From positions 799 through 12,873 of the forward strand of contig FLMG01003067.1 of assembly GCA_900088475.1 (NCBI GenBank): a stretch of DNA of 12,075 nucleotides, given 5' to 3'. Positions 1 through 7,964 of the stretch are shown here, one piece after another; position 1 is the first letter of the stretch, and each line of letters opens with the position of its first letter. The notes beneath the pieces were generated by a model, which was not told the DNA's origin, made no database searches, and worked only from the letters and a program-made list of their open reading frames with translations. Source of the DNA: Hyphochytrium catenoides. Lineage: Eukaryota; Sar; Hyphochytriomycetes; Hyphochytriales; Hyphochytriaceae. A program made the translations under genes and the position numbers.

Positions 1-1296
1 GGGGATACCAAAGGATGCATCCACTGCTGATATCAAGAAGGCCTACAGAAAGCTAGCCATCAAGCACCACCCAGATAAGGGTGGGGATGTTGAGCAGGTA
101 CGGTTTCCCCGATATCGCGCTTACGGTATCTTGAGCTCACTTTACTAAACTATACTCTCCTCAATAGTTCAAGAAGATCACTGTTGCGCATGAGGTTTTG
201 TCTGACCCAGAGAAGAGAGAGCTATATGACAAAGTGAGTCGCGCATTACAGCGTTTAAAATTCACAGTTAGATAACATCGTCTCGTCTCATCACGTTCAC
301 TTGCAGTACGGAAAGGAGGGATTGGAGAACGGAGGAGGTAGAGACGCTTCGGATCTTTTTAGTGCACTGTTCGGTGGAGGCAGACGCAGACCTGCTGGTC
401 CTCAGAAAGGAGAAGATCTCGTTCATCCTCTAAAGGTGTCCCTTGAAGATTTGTACAATGGCAAGACTGTCAAGCTCGCTGTCAACAGAGATGTCCTTTG
501 TGACAAGTGCGAAGGCCGAGGAGGAAAGGAGGGAGCGGAGAAGAGCTGTGATACATGCCAGGGCCGCGGTATGAGGATTCAGATGAGACAGATTGGCCCA
601 GGAATGATCCAGCAGATGCAGTCAGTCTGCCAAAGCTGCAAAGGTGTTGGAAAGACAATTGATGCTAAAGATAGATGCAAGGGTTGCAAGGGCAACAAGG
701 TGGTAAAGGAGCGCAAGGTGCTTGAAGTGCATGTGGAGAAGGGCATGCGTAACGGACAGAAGATTGTATTTCATGGCGAGGCTGATCAGGCTCCGGGCAC
801 TCTTCCTGGTGACATTATCTTCGTTGTGCAAGAGAAGGAGCATGATAGGTTTCAGAGGAAAGGTGCCAACCTCGTCATGGAGCAGAAAGTCTCTCTTGTT
901 GAAGCTCTTTGTGGTTGTGAGTTCCTTATAGAGCATCTGGACGGACGCCAGCTGCTTATTAAGAGCCGCCCGGGTGAGGTCATCCGGCCGAACTCTCTTA
1001 AGGCAGTAGCAGGGGAGGGCATGCCTCACCATGGAAATCCATTCGTGAAGGGACAACTTTGCATTGTCTTCAAGGTCGAGTTTCCCAAGGATGGGGAACT
1101 TACCGATGACCAGAAAAAGAAGTTGGAGACGATACTGCCTGGCCGGCCGATCGTTGTGGCTGACGATGATGCCGAGGAACATCTTCTTACCGAATTTGAT
1201 GAGCATGCTGCTCGCGTAGAGTCCCAGAGAGAAGCATATGACTCTGACGATGAGCGTGGAGGCGGCGGCCAGAGAGTGCAGTGCCAGCAACAGTAA
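1..1296 (+). CDS. Type I DnaJ/Hsp40 co-chaperone (DNAJA/Ydj1-like), 5' end missing
   Basis: Three exons are visible: 1-97 (the first whole codon starts at 2), 168-233 and 307-1296. Introns 98-167 (70 bp) and 234-306 (73 bp) are GT..AG and phase 0. They join into 383 residues. The J domain starts just after its first helix region (GIPKDAS...) and has HPD at visible residues 23-25, the motif that stimulates Hsp70 ATPase. A short Gly-rich stretch follows (about 56-90). The zinc-finger region has four CxxC pairs at 119/122, 135/138, 162/165 and 178/181; the first three are CxxCxGxG and the last is CKGCKGNK, as in Ydj1-type proteins. The substrate-binding C-terminal domains include GEADQAP and LPGDIIFVVQ. 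The protein ends YDSDDERGGGG...VQCQQQ, with Cys four from the end, a CaaX-like prenylation signal. Roughly 35 N-terminal residues lie upstream of the window, judged from family length. The role is inferred as a cytosolic Hsp70 partner, possibly membrane-attached by farnesyl. Confidence 0.96.
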
Positions 1297-2262
1297 GATT
1301 TCAAGAATGAAGCCGATGCCTATTACGCATGCTTAGCTCAAGAAGAGGAGTGAGTTCAACGTATGATGTTAAGTTAACGAGACGAATCACCTATCAAAAG
1401 AAAGCTTACTTTGGACTCAACCTCCCCTGTTTATGTTCCTTCTACATTTTGCATGAAGCTTCACAAAGCGGCGGAGACAGCTCTTGACGCGGAGCATCCA
1501 ACATCTATTTGTCCTTAGTAACCTCATATGCTACCATATTCACGCTACTTGCACTTCTTTCTGAAGACTGAGAATTCAGTTATAGCTGAGAACTTTATTA
1601 GAAACCCTAACAGGTAACGACACCTCAGAATCCTTCTCACACCATCTGCCAGACCTGGGATTGTCTACTGGGTGCCATGTTATGAGACGTATAGAGCTCA
1701 ACTCCTTTCTTCTTCTGGCACGACGACACCTTCATACGTGGACCACTTCCCGTCAACTGGTAGCTAGGCCCATGAATCAATTTTTGCTAGGACATGAGGA
1801 TAATTTTGAGCGACCTACCAGCGCACTCTCAAGGCGAGAGTTCTTATGGCTATGATCGTCGACGTGTCTCACTTCTTCGTCAAGACATGATGTTTGTTGC
1901 ATGAGGACTTGCGATGGGCTTGCCATGAAGAACTAACAGCGAGGAGTAAATGGCGATCATCAACCTGATGTAAGGCATACGCTCTTCCAGGCTTGTCCAT
2001 TGTTCTTGCAAATCTTCATTATTACTAGCTGATGGCCGTTAGCGGTTCTAGCTGCGAATCAAGATGGGTTATAGATCTTGCGAATCTGCGGCATCGGTCC
2101 TTGAAGGAGCAATAGCAAGGGACTTTATCACTGGGAACAAGAAGGTGGAGTCATAAACCTTGCGTCATCCTCGCCAGCACGGACGACAAGCAGCAGAAGA
2201 GGCCGTCCTAGAATAGCTGTTACATGGAGTAGAGGGCGATAGTGATTTCTGGACTCAGCGGT
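1297..2262. other. Intergenic region between the DnaJ and FabI genes; no confident gene
   Basis: This 966 bp region should carry the DnaJ 3' UTR and the FabI promoter. I found no conserved protein, tRNA or long repeat in it. An open stretch with ATG at 1682 gives an Arg-rich N terminus (MRRIELNSFLLLARRHLHTW) that resembles an organelle presequence, but I could not connect it to FabI by good splice sites. A second open stretch, 2159-2239, reads as Ser/Thr/Arg-rich peptide without its own ATG. An ATG at 1950 is followed by a good donor-like GTAAGG after six codons, and could be a 5' exon. None of these is proven, and any could be chance. Confidence 0.5.
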
Positions 2263-3695
2263 ATGTTGCTTCGTGGCAAGAATGCTCTAGTTGTGGGAGT
2301 GGCAAGTAAGCACTCGATAGCTTGGGCCGTTGCACAGGTCAGTAATGAGTTTTCTTAGATAAATGAACCCTTACTCGACGAAAGCTATAGCAGCTCAACG
2401 TGTTTGGTCTTAGGCCTGGAAAGCAGCGGGCGCCAATGTTGCTCTCACCTTCCAATCAGAACGGCTACGACCTAACGTAGCAAAGCTCGTGTCCCAGTGG
2501 GATGAAGGGAAGCCCTCCTCAAGTCGCACACTCATCATACCCTGCAACATTGATGATGAAGAGGAGCTGGATAAGACAATCGATAGCGTTGGGAGCGCCT
2601 TTGGCGGCCGCTTGGATGCAGTCCTTCATTCTGTGGCCTACGCATCAGCAGGAGCAATGAAGAATCCTTTTCTTGAAACTTCCGCCCAAGACTTCGACAT
2701 AGCTCACCGCATCAGTGCATATTCACTAGTCGCTCTTGCCAAAAGGACATCCGTGTTATTGGACGGCTCTGGAGGGGGCAGCATGATCGCTTTGAGTTAT
2801 TATGGCGCTGATAAGGTTCAGTTCCTCATCCCTAACCCTGACCGTATCTCCACCTCGAAGGAGTCCTCTCTTCTCTTTCTCTCTACCTAACATCCTTAAG
2901 AGCATGCAATGTGACGTGATACTAGGTTCTCGCATCTTTCTTTCCGAGAAGCGTTGTGCATCCCTTTCCCTCACCCATGTCGCTTCTTCAATGGTTAGGT
3001 CATCCCTAACTATCGTGTTATGGGTCCTGCCAAAGCTAGCCTTGAAGCTTGTGCAAGACAGCTGGCCTACGAGTTGGTGAGAACTTTGAGACAAGCTACC
3101 TATTATGTATCGTCTATGTGGGCACCCATTGGATTCATCTCTACCTTCTTCTGGTAACCCCTTCCTACTGCCTCCCGTTATTCTGTGTCCCGTATTACCA
3201 GGGCCCAAGAAATATCAGAGTTAATACCATCAGTGCAGGACCTCTGAACACAATGGCGGCGAGGGGTATACCTGGCTTCTTGGTAAGTGTCATGGCCCTC
3301 TCTACTTCCGTCTTGGAGCCATTCCTTCCTAATGCATAGAATTGCATATCGCCTACCCGCACTTCTAGGATATGCTTAAGCACTCCGCCGCGAACTCAGC
3401 CATGAGAAGAACCGTCACTCACGAGGAGGTAACAGTGCCCTTGTGGCTTTTCGTCAAGGCTCACCCTTTCGATCTCCTTCTAGCTTCTTTTGCAAGCATC
3501 AACTTAACTGAAGTTCTCTAGGTGGCAAATACGGCTTTGTTTCTAGCAAGTGACCTGTCTACCGGCATCACGGGACAGAATATCTATGGTAGGCCTTACG
3601 TTACCCATCATTTTTGCCTTATGACTTTTCAGCCTAACGATATCTGCGCAGTGGATTGCGGTTATAGCGTAATGGGCATGACTAAAGACTCGTAG
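2263..3695 (+). CDS. fabI: Enoyl-[acyl-carrier-protein] reductase (NADH), FabI type
   Basis: This enzyme catalyses the last reduction of each type II fatty-acid elongation cycle, trans-2-enoyl-ACP to acyl-ACP. Seven exons: 2263-2337, 2414-2815, 2999-3076, 3202-3282, 3369-3428, 3522-3588, 3652-3695. Introns are 76, 183, 125, 86, 93 and 63 bp, all GT..AG; all are phase 0 except the last (phase 1). The 268-residue product matches the length of bacterial FabI (about 262). The nucleotide-binding start is GKNALVVGVASKHSIAWAVA (residues 5-24). Tyr154, Tyr164 and Lys171 reproduce the catalytic spacing of FabI (Tyr-10-Tyr, Tyr-x6-Lys, in NYRVMGPAK). RVNTISAGPLNT (191-202) is the conserved post-catalytic segment, and the C terminus is VDCGYSVMGM-like. 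In algae the enzyme works in the plastid, yet this start leaves no transit peptide. An in-frame TAG lies at 2230-2232, and an acceptor-like CTCAG ends at 2258, so an upstream targeting exon is possible. The assignment is firm; the N terminus is not. Confidence 0.93.
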
Positions 3696-4082
3696 CGAGA
3701 AAGCCCAAAGTGAGACGGACCTGTAAAATGTATAAGGACGAATGGTGTACCATTACTCTACAGTCGGGGTGTCCTCTTTGTTGGGCACTTTATAAAACCT
3801 ACAACACAAATTTCTATCTACCAGACCTCCTGTTGCTCGTTAGCTGAGCGGCTATGTCCTATCTCTGAGTTCGTTTCTCCACTTCTTACTTCTTACTCCC
3901 TAGTCCACAGGTTCCAATCTCTAAAGCGCGGTGTCTCTCTCTCTCTCCTATGCTGTTTCCTTCTCTCATTTCCAACTTTTTCCTACGATCATATCTGAGC
4001 ACAAATTACATCCAAAACTGTACAAGCTGCCAGCGCTAGTAAACTATTCTACAATCTACAAGGCCAGGGTACACAGGCACGT
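3696..4082. other. Gap between convergent genes
   Basis: The FabI gene ends on the left and a minus-strand gene ends on the right, so this region should hold both 3' UTRs. It has a TATAAAA at 3791-3797 with no gene placed to use it, and a short CT repeat around 3930-3949. I see no coding exon, tRNA or long repeat here. Confidence 0.5.
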
Positions 4083-4553
4083 CTAAGATCTTGACAGGTG
4101 TAATCCTAACCATGAGAAGACCCACCAGGAGCTGAGAGAGTCCACAAGGAACCGGCAGCAGCCGTAGACTGTGTTCAATATCAGGTCCGTCATCGCCCTT
4201 GCAAGGCCCAAAAATAGCACTGCATAGGTTAGCATCAGGCTTGAGACCATCGGCCAAAAAGAATCTGCATCTAGAGCAGCATTGAGCCAAAGGGTAACAG
4301 GAAGAGATTGCCGGAATCTTCTGTAGTCCCCGTCGCTGTAGAAAATCTCGTCCTTACTATCCACCAGGCTCGCACTTGACTCCACCGTGTAAATCTGAAT
4401 AGAACGAGCGAAGCTCACTCTTTTCCCCTTGTCCTTGGTTGGAAGTCGGCCGGATCTGCTGCTGGAGTCCGTTCTGCATCGGTAACGACCATTACTATGA
4501 CTGCTGCTTCTTCTCCTTGTACCTGAGCATTTTGGGTTACTGGATTCCTCCAT
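4083..4553 (-). CDS. Small uncharacterised protein with RVSF motif and hydrophobic C-terminal tail
   Basis: This is one uninterrupted 156-residue frame; the ATG is at 4553-4551, with GTG immediately before it in frame. The family is not firmly recognised. Residues 10-45 are rich in Ser and Arg and look disordered. KRVSF at 44-48 matches the RVxF docking motif of protein phosphatase 1, with a Ser inside it. A compact segment, IQIYTVESSASLVDSKDEIF then YSDGDYRRFRQ (52-82), has the feel of short conserved stretches in uncharacterised algal proteins, where a VSF-type strand is followed by a Trp/Tyr-Ser-x2-Asp-Tyr block; that comparison is from memory and unverified. Residues 90-150 are hydrophobic and amphipathic (MVSSLMLTYAVLFLGLARAM) and may be a membrane segment. 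This part might instead be retained intron or a frame that differs from the true 3' exon. It converges on the FabI gene and diverges from the CS-domain gene. Confidence 0.55.
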   Translation of the reverse strand: MEESSNPKCSGTRRRSSSHSNGRYRCRTDSSSRSGRLPTKDKGKRVSFARSIQIYTVESSASLVDSKDEIFYSDGDYRRFRQSLPVTLWLNAALDADSFWPMVSSLMLTYAVLFLGLARAMTDLILNTVYGCCRFLVDSLSSWWVFSWLGLHLSRS

Positions 4554-5018
4554 CACAGCGAGGGCGGCTTTTGGAAGGTATCAGCGATACTGCTCACAGT
4601 TAGGACCCGTGGGATAGTTTGGCGTCTCTGGAAGCCTTCTTCAGCGTAAGGCAAACAGCGCCAGGAGTCGATGCTGTCTGTCAGTCCCTTGCTACTTGAG
4701 ATAGCTCATAATACTCTGAGTTCTCCTGGCTAATAACTCAATAGTGAAATGAGGCATGCCCGTACAAACAGAGGTACTTCTAGCACTCTTCTAGAATCAT
4801 CAGACAGCTTCACACGATTCGAGGCCATGCGTTCAATGCGATGACTGAGTGATTGTGGTTATGCCCATACCGAGGGGCGATGCTGCGATAGTGTTTCTTG
4901 GTCTTGTTTCCTGGTCTCCTCTGTGTAGGTTGTCGGTAGTTCTAGAGGGTAGAGGAGGTGCGTGCAGTTGAGTTGCAGCAGGTTGGAGCGGCCGCCACAG
5001 AGTGTAGGCGGGGGAGAA

Positions 5019-5044
5019 GGAACAAAGGAACAAAAGGAACAAAG
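5019..5044. repeat. Three tandem GGAACAAA units
   Basis: GGAACAAA at 5019-5026, GGAACAAAA at 5027-5035 and GGAACAAAG at 5036-5044 lie head to tail in the divergent upstream region. It is a short, imperfect tandem repeat of unknown significance. Confidence 0.8.
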
Positions 5045-5371
5045 TTGATAAATCACAATTAAATCATTGCTGCATGGGGCTAACCAGTAACCGCTTGCAG
5101 TTCAGATTTTCATGCGTTAGCGGTAGGATATCTTGTATCGCTATCAATAAACTAGTCTTTCGGTAACTCAGTCTACGGTAATCAGTCTGTAGACTTAGCA
5201 GAGTAATACGCACAGAAATAGCTTCAGAGCTTCGAAACAGCCGTAATAATAGGCTCTGTTTATGCATCTATCTCGCTCCTGGCAGGTCAGAGTATGCCAC
5301 TTGGCTTGCCATCATCACTGCCCCATCATCATCTCGAAGTATGCGCTCTATGAACAGGCAACCTCAACAAC

Positions 5372-5406
5372 GTCTGGAAGCTTCAAGAGCCAGTCTGGAA
5401 GCTTCA
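5372..5406. promoter_or_regulatory. Paired heat-shock-element-like direct repeat
   Basis: The 14-mer GTCTGGAAGCTTCA occurs at 5372-5385 and again at 5393-5406. Each copy contains GAAnnTTC, the head-to-head core of the heat-shock factor site. The first continues as GAAGCTTCAAGAG (5377-5389), close to three alternating units. The copies are offset by 21 bp, about two helical turns. They sit roughly 130-160 bp before the ATG of the CS-domain (chaperone-family) gene. Binding by a heat-shock factor is inferred, not shown. Confidence 0.45.
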
Positions 5407-5532
5407 CCTTTCTCCTTCAAACAGTACACTACCACTGCGGGCAGAGGCTCGGTTCTATCTAACAGATTCGGGCCCGTTTGGTTGGGCGGCGCGCCTTGAG
5501 GGAACGCGTCTTTGAGAACAGGACGGGGACCA

Positions 5533-7479
5533 ATGGCTCAGCGTTTAAAAACCTGCGTGGGATGGCTTCTGGCTTTGTTGATTGCCCTCTTTGGCGGCCA
5601 CGCTATGGCTGAGGCAAGGCTACTTTCCTTAGATGGTGCACAGAGGTTTGATGCTAACCCGGAGACTGCCGTTTACCCTCCTCTATGAACTCTAGAGTAT
5701 AGAGGAGGTCCTGGCCCTTGACAAAGAGGCGGATGCCGAGAGCCTATTGGGCAGACTACGAGACGATTTAGAGGACGCTAGAAGCCTGGGACTGAAGAGT
5801 CGACATGTAATGCGAGCCATCGAGAAGGGTTGGTGGACGCTCTCCAGCCAACTCATTGATCTTGCTGTGGCAGAGGTATACCTGACTCCTCTTTCACTCT
5901 CATGCCTGGACCTAGCACTTACCACACTCTCCTGCTTGCTAGGGCATCCGTGTGGAAAATGACCTAAACCTAGCAACCATTAGCATCAACAGAAAGCTTA
6001 CCCAACTGAAGCGGCAAGTGCATGCAGCAAAACCAGACCAAAAGTACGCTAGTATCCGTTACCTCTGTGCTACCTTGCTGCTATACTCTACATTCCCTTC
6101 ATGCAATACAACAATTTGGGCCCACCTAGCCCACCTAGCCTACCTACCACCATTGATCGCTTCTGTCCACTAACCGTCTCCCATACACCCTTTCAACTGT
6201 ACGATTATCTCTACAGGATAGCTCCAGCCTTTCAATGGGCTCAAAGGTACAGAAGTGTAGTCTGAACTCTCTATGGAAAAAAGTTTCGAATGGCTCATGC
6301 ACATGCGACTCTGGTTCTTCATCTTTCTATCTGGTCTCTGCAGCGCTGACTCCGTGTACATTGAGATCAAGTTCGCACACAAACTTGATGCACCAGCAGC
6401 ATTGGGAGTAAAGAAGGATGTCCTGGATATTGCGCAGCGTAGGGTTGACTTTGTTGCTAGCAAGGACCACAAAAAGTTTGAGCTGTCCATCGCACTTGAG
6501 AACGACATTGTCCCTGAGGTACAGGGCCTTTTAGGACATAGAGGCTAATCTCCCCGTCTGTTTTGCAAATCTAACCAGCTTCTGTTGCCTCTCTCGCTCT
6601 ATTTTCTGTCTTACCTGAAAATAACCCCATCAGGAGTCAACCTTCTCTATGGCGTCCGTAGGGCGATGCACTTTAGTACTTAAGAAGAAGGAGAAAGTGG
6701 TTTGGCAAAACCTTATTCCAGACAGCGAGACCCGCCCTCAGAACATGCATATCTGGTGGGAGATCAAGGTAGGAACCTTTCCTGCTACTCTTAGGCGTCT
6801 GTTTCAACCAACAATCAATGGTCCTATTGCAATTCTTCTACTTACATCGCTCCGGCTCCCAATAGGAAAAGTATCAGAAAGAGTTGAAGGATTTGGACAA
6901 GAATGAGGTTGGTCAAGTCTTCTCCGGTTGCTCAAAAGTAACCTGGAAGTAATAATGTTCTCTAGTCTGTTTCTGTGGAGCCAAAAAGAAAGAGGAAAAG
7001 AAAGAAGAAGCAGGTGCCTGCTGCTAGAACACTGCTAGCAGAGAAGAAGAAAGTAGATCAGGTTCTCTATTGGCTTTTTATGCGTGGGCGGATGAACTAT
7101 TACTGACCGCTTGGCCCTCATATAGGAAACGGACGCAAAGTTGAAGGAGCTGATTGCAGAGGCGAAGAATCAGAAGAAAGCCATTGATGATGAGAGCAAT
7201 GAGAGAAAGAAGAAAATCGATGATGGTGAGGTCCTTTTTTGGCTCAAGGAGGCTTAGTAGACACTAAAAAGCGCTGTAGATCTGGCAGATAAAAAGGCAG
7301 CCCTTGAAAATGAAGCGACTGAAAGAAGAAAGAAGCTTGAAGAGGAGTACCAGCCACAAATCAAGGACCAGGAGGCAGAACGTGATGCAAAGGCAGCTGC
7401 GGCTGCTGAAAGTGTAGCAACAGAGGGAGAGAAGGAAGATTCCCCTGCCACGGAAGTCAATGGAAAGACTGAGCTTTGA
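5533..7479 (+). CDS. Secretory-pathway CS-domain (p23/Hsp20-like) protein ending in KTEL
   Basis: Proposed exons: 5533-5670, 5696-5875, 5943-6043, 6217-6246, 6344-6518, 6634-6768, 6866-6907, 6966-7061, 7126-7225, 7280-7479, giving about 398 residues. The start has a good context (ACCAATGG). MAQRLKTCVGWLLALLIALF, then GGHAMAEA, is a convincing signal peptide with cleavage near residue 25-27. Residues 47-140 are helical and charged, possibly a coiled coil. The CS domain spans about 143-255: FQWAQSADSVYIEIKF, RRVDFVASKDHKKFELSIAL, IVPE-ESTFSMASVGR, TLVLKKKEKVVWQNL, NMHIWWEIK. A Lys-rich linker and a Lys/Glu helical tail follow, ending NGKTEL. KTEL is a known ER-retention variant (as in POGLUT1/KTELC1), so ER residence as a chaperone or co-chaperone is inferred. 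Weak points: intron 1 is only 25 bp in this model (a 67 bp alternative, 5636-5702, also keeps the frame), and the 6908-7061 segment can be read in two ways. Exon 4 is just 30 nt. The CS domain itself is secure. Confidence 0.85.
6121..6138 (+). repeat. Short tandem repeat inside an intron of the CS-domain gene
   Basis: CCCACCTAG occurs twice in tandem, at 6121-6129 and 6130-6138, followed by a degenerate CCTACCTAC. It lies within intron 6044-6216, near the middle, and probably has no role in splicing. Confidence 0.7.
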
Positions 7480-7657
7480 TCATAAGCGGCTGCTATTATC
7501 GAGCTTGCGGAAAATAATTTATTGGCGTTGACATCAAGCACTTGCCGCATTGACCGCTTAGCGCTGTAGAGGATACAGAAGCCCCTCCTTAGTACACACT
7601 TCGATGATCTCTTGCATTGAAATCAACGCGGGTAGGAATATAGAGTGTGAGGTTACA

Positions 7658-7964
7658 ATGGAAGGCAGCGTGCAAACCCTCCTCCAGCAGCTGCTGATGA
7701 GCATTGAGGTCACCGATCTCTGATCTGGCTGTCTGTATCGTTCGACTGCCCTATCTCTCGGGTGACGTCAGAGAGCAGGACAATGCTAGTACGCTTATTA
7801 TGGGCCTACACGTGTGGATCAAGAGAAGCGCCAGGACACTTTCAGCCACTAGTAGAGTACCATCAATCATTGGACTGGCTGCCTGGCTTGGACGATTGGC
7901 AACGAGGAAGAAGATGAGCCGGCTGATCACCTTCCTTGCCATCACGGCCATCATCGATCATTGA
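7658..7964 (+). CDS. Possible small two-exon gene, basic hydrophobic product, unrecognised
   Basis: An ATG at 7658 opens MEGSVQTLLQQLLMSIE, then a GT donor at 7708. A 68-bp intron (7708-7775, or 71 bp to 7778) would join it in phase 0 to a frame running to the TGA at 7962-7964. The product would be 78-79 residues: a short amphipathic helix, then DNASTLIMGLHVWIKRSA, a Ser/Arg patch, SIIGLAAWLGRLATRKKM and RLITFLAITAIIDH. It looks like a small membrane-associated or peptide-like protein, and I recognise no family. It follows the CS-domain stop by 178 bp on the same strand. The opposite strand is also open over 7751-7954, so coding on either strand is uncertain, and neither may be real. Confidence 0.33.

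Larger units (their letters stand above)
4554..5532. other. Divergent upstream region of the RVSF and CS-domain genes
   Basis: This 979 bp stretch lies between two gene starts that point away from each other, so it should contain both promoters. I see no supported exon. It contains three tandem copies of GGAACAAA-like units at 5019-5044, a 7-bp inverted repeat with a 12-nt loop (arms 5170-5176 and 5189-5195), a 13-bp interrupted palindrome at 4578-4590, and the paired heat-shock-like elements listed separately. Short open frames on both strands here have no recognisable domains. Confidence 0.5.

Noticed and set aside
622-1304. Long minus-strand open frames over the DnaJ exon
   Set aside because: They are shadows of the strongly conserved plus-strand DnaJ frame and show no domain of their own.
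2756-3383. Open frames on both strands inside the FabI gene
   Set aside because: They read through FabI introns or lie antisense to its exons; the spliced FabI frame explains the region.
3838-3880. tRNA-like A-box (TTAGCTGAGCGGC) followed by GAGTTCGTTTCTCC
   Set aside because: The spacing between the two boxes is too short, and no acceptor or T stem pairs, so this is not a tRNA gene.
4833-5462. Several 65-70 residue open frames in the divergent upstream region
   Set aside because: No domain, no convincing splice structure, and composition unlike the neighbouring exons.
1-7479. DnaJ and CS-domain genes as a functional chaperone cluster
   Set aside because: They are separated by two unrelated genes and have different predicted compartments; proximity alone is weak evidence.
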